DNA of 64,000 nt, taken from NCBI GenBank assembly GCA_023227825.1, contig JALOCJ010000003.1:227412-291411 (forward strand), written 5' to 3'. The number at the start of each line of letters is the position of its first letter. The first letter of the stretch is position 1. Position numbers and translations under genes: made by a program. Below the pieces are notes generated by a model. That model was not told the DNA's origin. It ran no database searches and saw only the letters and a list, made by a program, of their open reading frames with translations. This DNA comes from Candidatus Cloacimonas sp. GTDB taxonomy: Bacteria > Cloacimonadota > Cloacimonadia > Cloacimonadales > Cloacimonadaceae. This document shows positions 18,225 through 27,396 of the stretch, one piece after another.

Positions 18225-18902
18225 CTAACTTTTTTCATTCTTTATTCCCACCTGTGCTTTTGCTGCTCTTAAATACATCGGTTCCAGATTTTCAATGTCT
18301 TGGGGAACATATTTTTCAGGCAGTAATTCTGGCAAGAAAAAAAGTCCCGCAGAAGAAGGAATTTTCGTAACAGGATTAAGGGTATAGAAGTTATATCCGG
18401 CATTTTGTAATAAAGGACTAAGCATTTCTGCAGCGCTTCCACAGAGGATAAAATCGTCTAACTTCAATTGACAGAGTTCTTCTGCTTTGATTATTACTGG
18501 AGGGATAATCTCTTTTAATACCTGATCGTAATATGCAATATAAACTTCTTTCATCTTAGCGTCTATGGCTGCTAAAATGTTTTTACCCAAACCGCAAACC
18601 GGTAAAGCAGAAAGTTCCAAAGAAGAAAAAGCAAAAAGAGGAATACCCAAAGCAAAAGCAATTCCTTTAGCTGTTGCTAAGCCGATTCTGAGTCCGGTAA
18701 AAGAACCAGGACCAATGCACACATAGATTTCTTTCAGTTCCCTGCGTTCAACATTGCAAAACTGAAAAGCATAATCAATTGCAGGCATCAAGGTTTCGCT
18801 GTGAGTTATCCTGATGTCAAAATAGGCAGTATAAATAACCCGCTTTTCTTTTGCCAAAGCTATAGAGCCGAAATTTTGAGTAGAATCAAGGGCAAGTTTC
18901 AA
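18225..18902 (-). CDS. tsaB: tRNA threonylcarbamoyladenosine biosynthesis protein TsaB
   Basis: TsaB is the ASKHA-fold partner of TsaD in making t6A at position 37 of ANN-decoding tRNAs. It is 225 aa, the family's normal size. The N-terminus MKLALDSTQNFGSIAL and the diagnostic segment CIGPGSFTGLRIGLATAKG (residues about 62-80) are present. Its start overlaps the end of the ferritin-like gene upstream by 4 bases, so the two are co-transcribed. Confidence 0.93.
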   Translation of the reverse strand: MKLALDSTQNFGSIALAKEKRVIYTAYFDIRITHSETLMPAIDYAFQFCNVERRELKEIYVCIGPGSFTGLRIGLATAKGIAFALGIPLFAFSSLELSALPVCGLGKNILAAIDAKMKEVYIAYYDQVLKEIIPPVIIKAEELCQLKLDDFILCGSAAEMLSPLLQNAGYNFYTLNPVTKIPSSAGLFFLPELLPEKYVPQDIENLEPMYLRAAKAQVGIKNEKS

Positions 18903-19351
18903 TTTCCTTTCCGCATCCAGTCATCATATAAACTTTCAAAGAACTTTTTATGTTGTGCTTCATCTGCAGCCAGGCGTCGGAAAAGTGTAGATATTTCAAG
19001 ATCGGGAAATTTTACACTCATTTCAGAATAGAGCAGAAAGGATGTTTCTTCTCGTTTCATACCTTTAATAAGGATATTCATATAGCTCAGGTCTAAGTTA
19101 TCGGGATCAGAAGTAATGTATTCACTGATTTTTAGATTGGGTGTTTTATGGATATCTTCTTCTTTAACACCCGTCTGGCGAATCTTTTCTATTATTTTAA
19201 TATGGTTTTGTTCCATTGCTTCCAGTTCTTTTAGCATTTCTTGCTGATCCTGGAATTGAGCCTGGTTTTGCAAATCCTGATAGAATTTAATTGCTTCCTG
19301 TTCACGAGATATAGCAAAATTCAGGATTTCTTCAAAGTCCTCGCGTTGCAT
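18899..19351 (-). CDS. Ferritin-like diiron protein
   Basis: This is a 150-aa all-helical protein with ferritin-like carboxylate and histidine pairs: SREQEAIKFYQDL, EAMEQNHIKII, KREETSFLLYSEM and AADEAQHKKFF. It has no rubredoxin-type cysteines. It is a relative of the 9138-9605 protein. It lies downstream of the rubredoxin terminator and overlaps tsaB. A role in oxidative stress or iron binding is inferred from the family and from the neighbouring superoxide reductase operon. Confidence 0.85.
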   Translation of the reverse strand: MQREDFEEILNFAISREQEAIKFYQDLQNQAQFQDQQEMLKELEAMEQNHIKIIEKIRQTGVKEEDIHKTPNLKISEYITSDPDNLDLSYMNILIKGMKREETSFLLYSEMSVKFPDLEISTLFRRLAADEAQHKKFFESLYDDWMRKGN

Positions 19352-19380
19352 TTATGACCTCACAATTGTTAAGTTATTAT

Positions 19381-19414
19381 AAAAAACCACCGGGGAGATA
19401 TAATTCTCCCCGGT
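19381..19414 (-). terminator. Rho-independent terminator of the superoxide reductase operon
   Basis: A 10-bp perfect stem (ACCGGGGAGA/TCTCCCCGGT, loop of six) is followed on the minus strand by GGTTTTTTA. It lies 20 bases after the rubredoxin stop. Confidence 0.85.
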
Positions 19415-19433
19415 TAAACAGGAACGGATTTAT

Positions 19434-19574
19434 TTAATCCAGGGGTTCAAACATATCTTTTCCGACACCACATTCAGGACAAGTAAAATCATCGGGAAGT
19501 TCTTCAAAAGGGATGTTGTCGTTTTCGGCAGGATCGTAAATCCATCCACAAGCCATACATTGATATTTCTGCAT
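19434..19574 (-). CDS. Rubredoxin
   Basis: This is a 46-aa gene. It encodes a mononuclear iron electron carrier with the two required knuckles, CMACGWIYDP (C6, C9) and CPECGVGKD (C32, C35). Acidic residues between them are typical. An AAGGAG-like site (CAAGGAGACAATA) precedes the ATG. It is the last gene of the superoxide reductase-rubrerythrin-rubredoxin operon and should pass electrons to both enzymes. Confidence 0.95.
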   Translation of the reverse strand: MQKYQCMACGWIYDPAENDNIPFEELPDDFTCPECGVGKDMFEPLD

Positions 19575-19594
19575 TTTATTGTCTCCTTGAGAGT

Positions 19595-20185
19595 TTAGTA
19601 GTTTTCCCTAAAAAGTTCAAAGTAACTTTGAGGATGACTACAGGAAGGACATATTGTAGGAGCTTCTGTTCCTTCATGTATATAACCGCAGTTCAGGCAT
19701 TTCCAGAAGACCTTTTCTTCGCGGATAAACACTCTTTTATTTTTCACATTATCATAAAGCTTGCGAAAACGCTTTTCATGCTCTTTTTCCACTTTAGCTA
19801 CCATTCTCCAGGAATGGGCAATATCACTAAAACCTTCTTCTTCAGCCACATCAGCGAATAGAGGATAGAGCTCTGTCCATTCTTCATTTTCTCCCTTAGC
19901 TGCATACTCCAGATTTTTAAGTGTGCTATCTGCAGACCAGCCAACCGGGTAAGATGCAATAATATTAATTATTTCACCTTCCAGACCCAATTTTTGGAGG
20001 TGTTTAAAGAATACTTTAGCATGTTCTTTTTCATTTTCGGCCGTCTCTGTAAAGATATTGGAAATTTGTTCAAAGCCCTCTTTTTTAGCTGTTTTAGCTG
20101 AATAAAGGTATCTCATTCTGGCTTGACTTTCTCCGGCAAAGGATTTCATTAGATTTTCAGCAGTTCTGGTATCTATGTTAGCCAT
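19595..20185 (-). CDS. rbr: Rubrerythrin
   Basis: This is a 196-aa peroxide reductase of anaerobes. The N-terminal ferritin-like domain (about 1-145) carries diiron ligands in SFAGESQARMRY, AENEKEHAKVF and KVEKEHEKRF. The C-terminal rubredoxin domain has CLNCGYIHEG and CPSCSHP. It reduces H2O2 with electrons from rubredoxin, which is encoded next to it. AAGGAGG lies before the ATG. Confidence 0.96.
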   Translation of the reverse strand: MANIDTRTAENLMKSFAGESQARMRYLYSAKTAKKEGFEQISNIFTETAENEKEHAKVFFKHLQKLGLEGEIINIIASYPVGWSADSTLKNLEYAAKGENEEWTELYPLFADVAEEEGFSDIAHSWRMVAKVEKEHEKRFRKLYDNVKNKRVFIREEKVFWKCLNCGYIHEGTEAPTICPSCSHPQSYFELFRENY

Positions 20186-20205
20186 TTTTTCCTCCTTGAA
20201 TTATT

Positions 20206-20583
20206 TTATGCTTTCCATAAACCGTGAACATTACAATATTCGCGCACAGCAATAACTTTTTCCATTTTCACACAAAACTTTGCTTTAGGTTCGTCTCCAG
20301 GTTTCAGTTCTTTGCGTAAAACCTTTTTTCCCGTGAGCACTTCAATACAGGTAATATAGTGTTTTTCTTCCATCGGATGAGGGATACTTCCAACGGAGAC
20401 CTCAATTTTATCCCCCAAATCTGTTACTACAGGTATATGTTTTTCCACTGCGGCATCAACAGTGTTTTCTTTCAGTAATTGCATTGGCTGACCGCAGCAA
20501 ACTAATTCACCACCGCCAACATAAATTACTTCTACAACATTTCCGCAAATCGGGCAATGCCACATTTGTCTTAAAGCTATCAT
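20206..20583 (-). CDS. dfx: Desulfoferrodoxin (superoxide reductase)
   Basis: This is a 125-aa 2Fe-type superoxide reductase. The N-terminal desulforedoxin-like centre I ligands are C10, C13, C29 and C30 (CPICG, CCGQPM). Centre II ligands are the histidines in EKHIPV, GSIPHPMEEKHY and the Cys/His of EYCNVHGLW. It reduces superoxide to peroxide, which rubrerythrin then removes. It is first in the operon, with GGAGG before the ATG and a candidate operator further upstream. Confidence 0.96.
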   Translation of the reverse strand: MIALRQMWHCPICGNVVEVIYVGGGELVCCGQPMQLLKENTVDAAVEKHIPVVTDLGDKIEVSVGSIPHPMEEKHYITCIEVLTGKKVLRKELKPGDEPKAKFCVKMEKVIAVREYCNVHGLWKA

Positions 20584-20605
20584 TTTTATTCCTCCTGAAT
20601 TTATT

Positions 20606-20629
20606 TTCTATAAAACTGTATGTATAGAA
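20606..20629 (-). promoter_or_regulatory. Operator-like inverted repeat upstream of the superoxide reductase operon
   Basis: TTCTATA-N10-TATAGAA is a perfect 7-bp inverted repeat 23 bases ahead of the superoxide reductase start. A TTGACA box (minus strand, fwd TGTCAA near 20638-20643) lies just upstream. This arrangement suits a repressor of the Fur/PerR or similar class. The regulator itself is not in the window. Confidence 0.4.
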
Positions 20630-20751
20630 TGATAGATTTTGTCAAGTAAGAATTTTTTCAATGCTGCATAATCAAGAATTTTCTTGCCAAAAAAACGCTT
20701 TTTGTTTTTATGTTCTTTAAACACTTAATATAGTAAAAAAAGAGTTAGGGA

Positions 20752-21477
20752 ATGAAACGCCTTGTAATATTGCTGTTGACGCTTCTGTTTTTAGCAGGAT
20801 GTGTTCAATATGATGAAGAACTGTGGATTAACCGTAATGGTTCAGGACAGGCAATTATTCGTGTAGTCCATCGTTCACCTTATGAAAATCCGGAAGAAAT
20901 TATGCGTAAAGCAGCATTACCAGGCATAAATTTACAATCCTATGATATTCATAGAAAAGGTCCCGATGTTATTTACACTATTCATTTCAAGTTCAAAAGC
21001 ATTGATGCTTTCAATAATATCAACGATCAATTGGGTGCAGCTGATTTTTGGGGGAAAATAACTTTAAATAAAGAACCCGGTAGAAGAATCACTTTCAAAC
21101 GCAGAATCGCACTTGGAACTCAAGAACAGGAAGAGGAAAAGGATATTAACGATATTTTAAGTATGTTGCAACCCGAAAATCCTGTTTGGACCTATAAAGT
21201 TCATCTCCCCTGGAAAATTATATCAACTAATGCCTTACCGGAAAATGTGGATAGAGAAAATGGTACTGTCAGTTGGAGTTTTGATACCCGTAAAATGTGG
21301 CATCAACAGGAACTAATGACTGTTGAATTGCAAAAGGAATTTCCCTGGTTTCTAGTAGTTATCGGGATTGTAATTGTTGTTTTACTCATTTTCCTGATTC
21401 ATTGGATGTTCCGTTTTCCTAAAAAATCGCATTGGAGGGAAAGAATAAAGCAAAGTGAGAATGGAGAAAAAAGTTAA
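20752..21477 (+). CDS. LppM-like membrane lipoprotein
   Basis: This is a 241-aa lipoprotein. The lipobox LAGC is at residues 14-17, followed by a beta-rich domain with the sequence ELWINRNGSGQAIIRV, typical of proteins with a DUF3153/LppM-like domain. A single strong transmembrane helix near the C-terminus (about 198-218, FLVVIGIVIVVLLIFLIHW) is followed by a basic tail. Its function is unknown. It is monocistronic, on the opposite strand from the superoxide reductase operon upstream and convergent with polA. Confidence 0.75.
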   Translation: MKRLVILLLTLLFLAGCVQYDEELWINRNGSGQAIIRVVHRSPYENPEEIMRKAALPGINLQSYDIHRKGPDVIYTIHFKFKSIDAFNNINDQLGAADFWGKITLNKEPGRRITFKRRIALGTQEQEEEKDINDILSMLQPENPVWTYKVHLPWKIISTNALPENVDRENGTVSWSFDTRKMWHQQELMTVELQKEFPWFLVVIGIVIVVLLIFLIHWMFRFPKKSHWRERIKQSENGEKS

Positions 21478-21583
21478 TAGCACATTGATAACACAGATTT
21501 TTGCTTGATAACAGGTAAGGGAGGAACACAATTTAAAGGATTTATAAGATTTTGGAGTATTGCATTCTTACATTCTTCATTTT

Positions 21584-24340
21584 TCAGTGTGCTTCAAACC
21601 AATTTTTTCCTATTCCCACATCTGTCTTCAGATGGATTTTTTCTGCATATTTTGGGGGTAGAGCTTGTTCCATACAGGTCTTAACTATTTTTTGGGCTTC
21701 CTCCATTGCTTTTTGATGAATTTCAAAAACCAGTTCATCGTGCACCTGGAGAATCATTTTGATATCTTCGCGCTTATCTATCTGCTTATAAATGTCTATC
21801 ATAGCTACTTTAATCAAATCAGCGGCAGTTCCTTGAATGGGCATATTCACAGCAATTCTTTCGGCTTCGCTTTTTAGTCCCTGATTTTTACTGTCTATAT
21901 TAGGAAGGTATAATCGCCTGCCAAAAAGGGTTTCTGCATAATGTTGTTGACGGGCTTTATTTACACACTGGTTGATGAAATTGCGGATGGAAGGGAATTG
22001 GGCATAGTAATCGTCTATTATTTCTTTTGCATCATTCAGGGAAATACCCAATTCACGGGAAAGTTTGCGCTGTCCCATTCCGTAGAGAATACCGAAATTA
22101 ATGGTTTTAGCAGCTCTTCTTTGTTCGGAAGTAACATTTTCCAGAGCAACATTAAATATTTTAGCAGCCATTCTTTTATGAATATCCATATCTTGTTTAA
22201 ATGCTTCCAGCAGGACTTCATCATCACTCATCAGAGCTAGTAAACGCAATTCTATTTGCGAATAATCCGCGTCCAGGATCAAGTGCTCCACATCTTTAGC
22301 GCAAAATGCTTTCCGGATTTCGCGTCCAATTTCTGTCCGCACCGGGATATTTTGCAAATTGGGATTGGAAGAAGAAAGGCGTCCAGTGGAAGTAACTGTC
22401 TGATTAAAAGAGGAATGGATTCTTCCAGTTTCAGGATTTATCATTTTAGGCAGGGCACTTACATAAGTTGATAGTAGTTTTGTCAGCTGTCTATATTGAA
22501 TTATGATATCTGCAATTTCATAGTCCGCGGCAAGTTCTTCCAAAACACTGTTATCCGTAGAATAGCCGGTTTTGGTTTTTCTGCCGCAGGGTAGTTTTTT
22601 TTCTTCAAAGAGTAGTTTTGCCAGTTGCTGGGTAGAATTGATGTTAAATTCATATCCCGCATAGTTATATATCTTATCTGTCAGGGTTTTAAGCTCCAGA
22701 TTTATTTGGTGGGAAATTTCATTTAACACGGAACAGTCAATTGCCACTCCGTTCATTTCAATATTCTGTAAAACCTTGATCAGGGGAAGTTCTACTGTAT
22801 CAAAAAGGTTTGCCATAACGCTGAAATCCACTTTTCTTCGGTAAACGGGATAGAGTTTATATACAACCCAGGCATCTTCTGCAGAGTAAATACATGCTTT
22901 TTCCGGTTCCACCAGGTCAAAAGTGCTCTGGTTTTTCCCTTTGCCAATTAAATCACTGATAGGTATCATCTTATAGTTCAATTCATTAAGAGCGCAGGTC
23001 TCCAGAGAATAATGCAGCGTTCCGGGATCAAGAATATAAGCCGCTAGCATTGTATCAAACAGTGGATAATCAAGGTCTAAGCCATTGCGGGCAAGGACAA
23101 TTAAATCAAACTTGAGGTTATGACCCAGCAAAAGTTTCCCTTTTAATGTATCTTCCAAATGGTGAAGAACTTCCTTTAACGGTAAATTGTCAGCCAGTTG
23201 ATGTCCCAAGGGAAGATAGTATGCTTTCTTTTCATCAACGCAAAAGGAAATTCCTACCAAATTTGCCAGCATTGGTTCAGGGGAATCCGTTTCTGTATCT
23301 AGAGAAATTTGCTTTGCCGCTTTCAGTTCTTTGAGCAAAGTGACGAAATTAAGTGTATTTACTAAAATCGCAGTGAAAGGCATTTTGTTGGCTGTTTCTT
23401 CAGTTTCCTCTTGGGATTTTTCCTTTTCCTTAAAGATATCATCCTGATATTCGGTTTGTGGTTTTGCAGTATTTGTTTCAGGATATTTCAGTTCTATTTT
23501 ACGCTTAATGGAGTTAATTTCATATTCCTCCAGTAAAGGAATGGCTTTTCGTAAATCCTTAGCCCAAAAAGTAAGGTGTTCCAGATTCGGTTTAGGAATC
23601 GGAACATCCGTATTTATTGTTGCTAATTGCCTTGAGAGATAAGCATTTTCCTTGTTTTCCAGAAGAATTTCTCGCACCCGAGGTTTTAACTTATCCAAAT
23701 TAGCATAGATATTATCCAGCGTTTTATATTCGGAAAGCAGCATTGCAGCAGTTTTAGGTCCGATGCTTTTCACTCCAGGAATGTTATCAGAAGGGTCTCC
23801 AACAAGAGCAAGATAATCAATAAACTGTTCAGGATAAACACCATATTTGGCATAAACGGCATCCCGATTCAAAATAATATCTTTCATTGGATCAAGCATA
23901 ACTGAACGCTCATCAACCAATTGACAGTAATCCTTGTCACTGGTTAAAAACACAATTTGAAACTTATCTTTATATTGTTTTGCTAAAGTTCCCAGAATGT
24001 CATCCGCTTCATAACCATCAAGACCGATTTCCTTTAAGCCGATTAACTCAAAAAATCGTTTCACCGGTTCAATTTGAGCAGTAAGTTCATCAGGCATTGG
24101 AGGACGTTGTGCTTTGTATGCTTCATAAAGATTATGCCGAAAAGTTGGAGCTTTGCGGTCAAAAGAAATGGCTACATAAGCTGCTTGTGTATTTTCCAGG
24201 ATGTGCAAAAAAGAATTTATTACACCGAAAATAGCACTGGTATGCATTCCCTTGCTGTTGATTAAAGGATTTTTAATGAAAGCAAAATGAGCCCTGTATA
24301 ATAATGCAGTGCCGTCAATTAAGTACAGTTTCTCATCCAT
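21584..24340 (-). CDS. polA: DNA polymerase I
   Basis: This is a full-length 918-aa PolI. The 5'-3' exonuclease domain covers about 1-290 (YLIDGTALLYRAHFA, GYEADDILGT, TSDKDYCQLV). A 3'-5' exonuclease domain keeps its DxE pair (SLDTETDS, near 345), so proofreading is probably active. The polymerase domain has DADYSQIELRLLA, AAKTINFGILYGMG and VHDELVFEI. It acts in Okazaki fragment maturation and repair. A GGGGAAG site precedes the ATG. Confidence 0.97.
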   Translation of the reverse strand: MDEKLYLIDGTALLYRAHFAFIKNPLINSKGMHTSAIFGVINSFLHILENTQAAYVAISFDRKAPTFRHNLYEAYKAQRPPMPDELTAQIEPVKRFFELIGLKEIGLDGYEADDILGTLAKQYKDKFQIVFLTSDKDYCQLVDERSVMLDPMKDIILNRDAVYAKYGVYPEQFIDYLALVGDPSDNIPGVKSIGPKTAAMLLSEYKTLDNIYANLDKLKPRVREILLENKENAYLSRQLATINTDVPIPKPNLEHLTFWAKDLRKAIPLLEEYEINSIKRKIELKYPETNTAKPQTEYQDDIFKEKEKSQEETEETANKMPFTAILVNTLNFVTLLKELKAAKQISLDTETDSPEPMLANLVGISFCVDEKKAYYLPLGHQLADNLPLKEVLHHLEDTLKGKLLLGHNLKFDLIVLARNGLDLDYPLFDTMLAAYILDPGTLHYSLETCALNELNYKMIPISDLIGKGKNQSTFDLVEPEKACIYSAEDAWVVYKLYPVYRRKVDFSVMANLFDTVELPLIKVLQNIEMNGVAIDCSVLNEISHQINLELKTLTDKIYNYAGYEFNINSTQQLAKLLFEEKKLPCGRKTKTGYSTDNSVLEELAADYEIADIIIQYRQLTKLLSTYVSALPKMINPETGRIHSSFNQTVTSTGRLSSSNPNLQNIPVRTEIGREIRKAFCAKDVEHLILDADYSQIELRLLALMSDDEVLLEAFKQDMDIHKRMAAKIFNVALENVTSEQRRAAKTINFGILYGMGQRKLSRELGISLNDAKEIIDDYYAQFPSIRNFINQCVNKARQQHYAETLFGRRLYLPNIDSKNQGLKSEAERIAVNMPIQGTAADLIKVAMIDIYKQIDKREDIKMILQVHDELVFEIHQKAMEEAQKIVKTCMEQALPPKYAEKIHLKTDVGIGKNWFEAH

Positions 24341-24480
24341 TCTGAACTTCCCCTTTTTTTATAAATTCATTAAAATAAGAGCAGGGATTTTTTGGCAAGC
24401 GAAATTTGAAAAAAGTAAAAGAACGGGATTGAGAGATTGTGAGTGGAAAATTTACGAAAGTGAGCAATTTTTTGTTTTTT

Positions 24481-24640
24481 TTAACAAAGAGAACAGAGAA
24501 AAAAAGAGAAAGTTAACAAAGAGGAAAAGAGAAAAAAAGAGAAATTTAACAAAGAGAGAAAGAGAAAAAAAGAGAAATTTAACAAAGAGGGAAAGAGAAA
24601 AAAAGAGAAAGTTAACAAAGAGGAAAAGAGAAAAGGAGTT
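24481..24640 (+). repeat. 33-bp polypurine tandem repeat
   Basis: Five units start with TTAACAAAGAG at 24481, 24513, 24546, 24579 and 24612 (first unit 32, others 33 bases). Apart from the TTAAC the plus strand is almost purely A and G. It lies between polA and a dispersed repeat. Confidence 0.85.
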
Positions 24641-24714
24641 ATTTTGTGATTTTTGTAAAAAGGAAGAAAAAAGCTCCCGGCATTCTCATCCAACAAAAAA
24701 ATAAATATGGTTGG

Positions 24715-25190
24715 AATAAGCCCTTTTTCCAATATGTTATAAAACATTTTTAGGGACAAGCCATAAATAATTATTACATAGTCCTGTGACAATAAAAAAT
24801 TAGAAGGAATACTATAAGACAACGAAAGTAATGTCTTGCTGCCCAGATATTAAAAAAAATTGAGTTGGCAATAGATACTTTACCCCGTAATTCCGTAGCT
24901 TGTAGACATATAATAGTTGCAGCTTTTTCCTGAATGAAATTAAAAAGACAGAAGCTGTGCTCCTGTCATTATCTGGATTTATAAAATTACCTTGTGAACT
25001 TAGTTTAACTACTTGTTGCCTAGTCATTTCTTTAATGACTCTTTAACGACTCTTTAACAATACCTTAACTTTGTTAAGGAGTCGTTAAAGAAATGTTAAT
25101 GCAGCATAAAAGATTAAACTTGGCAGGAAATAATGTGCTGACTAAAAACAGGTAAAGGTCTCGTATATTGCAAGATAAGTTATTGCAATA
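24715..25190 (-). repeat. Long dispersed repeat, copy B
   Basis: This is the inverted copy of 7051-7500. It carries the same hairpin (CTTTAAC arms around CCTTAAC-AAA-GTTAAGG) and tandem 11-base units at 25028-25096. In this copy a 71-codon frame on the minus strand (24812-25027) is open, but the equivalent frame in copy A has several stops. It may be a decayed gene or a non-autonomous mobile element. Confidence 0.75.
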
Positions 25191-25234
25191 TAGCATAAAT
25201 GTTTAATTTTGGACACTATAAATTAGGAACAAGC

Positions 25235-25289
25235 AATAGAGAAAAAAGGTTAAGGCAAATATTTTCTTCGCCAACTCCTTTTCTCTATT
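25235..25289. other. Long imperfect hairpin
   Basis: AATAGAGAAAA at 25235 faces TTTTCTCTATT ending at 25289, with further partial pairing inside (GGC/GCC). No T-run typical of a terminator follows directly. The rest of 25190-25495 shows nothing recognisable. Confidence 0.4.
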
Positions 25290-25494
25290 AACATTATTTC
25301 TTATTATTGGATGGCAGTTATATTGCATAAAAATCTCCGGATTGCTATTTTCGTAGAAATCCACATCAGACAGGAAAATATTTATGCCTTTTAAATGTAA
25401 AAACTATATTATATCATCAGGTTAAAACCTGTTGTTATAAAACTGCCATTCCTAACAGAATTATCTATAATCAATGGTAAAATAATTGCCCGAA

Positions 25495-25660
25495 AACTAG
25501 TGAAGGTGATACTATGATGTAGAAAGGTGTGTAAGCTACTCGTAAAATTCACGATTTTTCAGCAGTGAAATTTTTGATTCACAATTTTCACCTGCCTTCC
25601 CATAAACCACATCTCACAAACTATCTCACTTAAAACCGAACTATAGCAGGTTTCCGAATT
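25495..25660. repeat. Dispersed intergenic element, copy 2
   Basis: This aligns with 13650-13810 and, over about 120 bases nearly without gaps, with 53710-53835 (shared AAATTCA, TCAGC, TTTTCACCT). It sits just beyond the 3' end of darG. Confidence 0.55.
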
Positions 25661-25689
25661 GAAAAATGGCGAGTTAAAACATAAATACT

Positions 25690-26772
25690 TTAGGAAATAT
25701 TTACCCATCCCTGGGTGACAAGGTAGCTTATAGTAGAAGCGATAGCTTCCTTTTTACCGGAAGTGTTCCATTGCTTTTTCCAGTTTAGGATATAATTGTA
25801 AAAATCCATTTCTGAAACAAGGTCTATATTAACCACTTGAGTAAGCTCGTCTAAAGTATATATAATAGTGCTAATTTCTTCTGCATGTTTGGTAGATTTT
25901 ACTCTGCTGAACAGGTCCACAACTTTAGCAATAATATCTTCATAATGTGAGATTATTTTTTTACTTTTATTTCTTAAATTTGGGTATTCAATTCCTGTTT
26001 TAATGGCTATCTGGTTACCTTTTGAAACGATAGTTATGAGGTTTTCTCTACTAAGTAATTGATGGAATTTATTTATATCTGGAGAATAGGGACCGTATTT
26101 TCCTTTCTTAAACTGAAGTCCTGTATCAATCCCTGCTATTTCAGAAAGATAACAGATTTTTTGAAATATTGTATAACCGATATTCACTGTATATTTCATT
26201 TGTTCCAAACGGTAGATGATTTCCAGAATGGCAATCCAACCAGGTATTATTTCCCTCTCTAAAGTTTGGGCTGATATGGATAAATCAGGTGAAGAGCATA
26301 AAAATTCCCGGATTAGATACTTTTTTTCGGTTCCGTAGGGAGCATAAATTTCCACCGGAATATCTATTTGAGAAAGTTTTTGGTACATAACAGGACCTAC
26401 CTGCTGCCATAATAGACCTCCATTTCCACAACCTAAAGGCGGAAACGCAATGGACTTAATTCCCCAGTCATTATAATGTTGGATAAAAAAATCCAGTCCT
26501 TTGCTTATGCTTTCAAAGTTAGATAAATCCTTCCAGTGTTTTTTGGTAGGGAAATTCAATATCTGATTACCAAAAATATCTTTATAGAGATAGGGAACGC
26601 CTTCTTGAACTTCCCCCGCCTTACATCTTTCTACATAATCTTCATACATTTCCGGATATTGCATTTTAAAAAGTTTAGCTATTCCCTTTCCCATAACCCC
26701 TACACAGTTTACAGTATTAACTTTGGTTTGCATTGAACTGTTAAATATGTCCCCGGTTAAAACTTTTATCAT
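25690..26772 (-). CDS. darG: DarG macro-domain antitoxin
   Basis: DarG removes the ADP-ribose that DarT places on thymidine in DNA. The 360-aa protein has an N-terminal macro domain (about 1-150) with NTVNCVGVMGKGIA (19-32), NFPTKKHWKD (73-82, lysine expected to be catalytic) and PPLGCGNGGL (111-120). The C-terminal domain of about 200 aa contains FKKGKYGPYSPD (221-232), as in other DarG proteins. The open frame begins at 26784, but the GGAGG there is spaced for the ATG at 26772, which also gives the usual start MIKVLTGD. It follows darT directly, as in known darTG operons. Confidence 0.9.
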   Translation of the reverse strand: MIKVLTGDIFNSSMQTKVNTVNCVGVMGKGIAKLFKMQYPEMYEDYVERCKAGEVQEGVPYLYKDIFGNQILNFPTKKHWKDLSNFESISKGLDFFIQHYNDWGIKSIAFPPLGCGNGGLLWQQVGPVMYQKLSQIDIPVEIYAPYGTEKKYLIREFLCSSPDLSISAQTLEREIIPGWIAILEIIYRLEQMKYTVNIGYTIFQKICYLSEIAGIDTGLQFKKGKYGPYSPDINKFHQLLSRENLITIVSKGNQIAIKTGIEYPNLRNKSKKIISHYEDIIAKVVDLFSRVKSTKHAEEISTIIYTLDELTQVVNIDLVSEMDFYNYILNWKKQWNTSGKKEAIASTISYLVTQGWVNIS

Positions 26773-26783
26773 TCCATCCTCCA

Positions 26784-27368
26784 TTATCTAAAAAAAATAT
26801 AGGGTTTCACCTGAACAGGTTTATCAAAACCGTATTCCTTAAAAATATTCTTTAGTTCATCTTTCGCTACATAAGCACATTGGATATATTCGTAAGGAAC
26901 TTTATCCGGTATTAATACTTCTGCGCAGAGCGAACCGCGTAAGCGATATTTTTCTTCAAATTCGACTGAATTCCAATTCTCAGAGTATATTTCATTAAAA
27001 TCAAGAGTAGTAAGCGCTACTTTTGGCTCAAGAAACTTACAAAGCTCTCTGGCTGCATTCATATCTGAAACAACTACACCTTCATATTCTAATATAATCG
27101 GATTTACTGATAAAACACATATTTCTTTATAATATGCTCTTCGTTTATACATCATAGGATTTCTCGGATTAAAATAGAGATTAACATATTCATGCAGCAG
27201 CCTGCCATTAGGTATTCTTTTTCTATCTCTTCTTTCTTGAACTTCTTCCAATGCTATTGATTTATGCTTTAAATTTTTTGCTCTTTCATAACACATAATC
27301 CCGTTTTTCATTATTGATGGAATATTTTCTATATGTGTTATGTAAAATAGTTCATTCCGAAAAGACAT
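26784..27368 (-). CDS. darT: DarT DNA ADP-ribosyltransferase toxin
   Basis: This is a 194-aa toxin that ADP-ribosylates thymidine in single-stranded DNA. The family NAD-binding segment is present: ERRDRKRIPNGRLLHEYVN (within 45-63) followed by FNPRNPMMY (66-74). The probable catalytic glutamate is E150 in SLCAEVLIPDKVP. The length is typical. Because both key regions are intact, the toxin is likely active and needs DarG. A GAGG site precedes the ATG. Confidence 0.9.
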   Translation of the reverse strand: MSFRNELFYITHIENIPSIMKNGIMCYERAKNLKHKSIALEEVQERRDRKRIPNGRLLHEYVNLYFNPRNPMMYKRRAYYKEICVLSVNPIILEYEGVVVSDMNAARELCKFLEPKVALTTLDFNEIYSENWNSVEFEEKYRLRGSLCAEVLIPDKVPYEYIQCAYVAKDELKNIFKEYGFDKPVQVKPYIFFR

Positions 27369-27396
27369 TTAATCCTCACCAAAATATTCTTTTTCT

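Noticed and set aside
24309..24704. Plus-strand frame of 131 codons rich in Lys/Arg/Glu
   Set aside because: It begins antisense to polA and consists of the 33-bp polypurine repeat. No ribosome site or homology.
24812..25027. 71-codon minus-strand frame in the long repeat
   Set aside because: The second copy of the repeat has stops in the same frame. Reported as repeat content, not as a gene.
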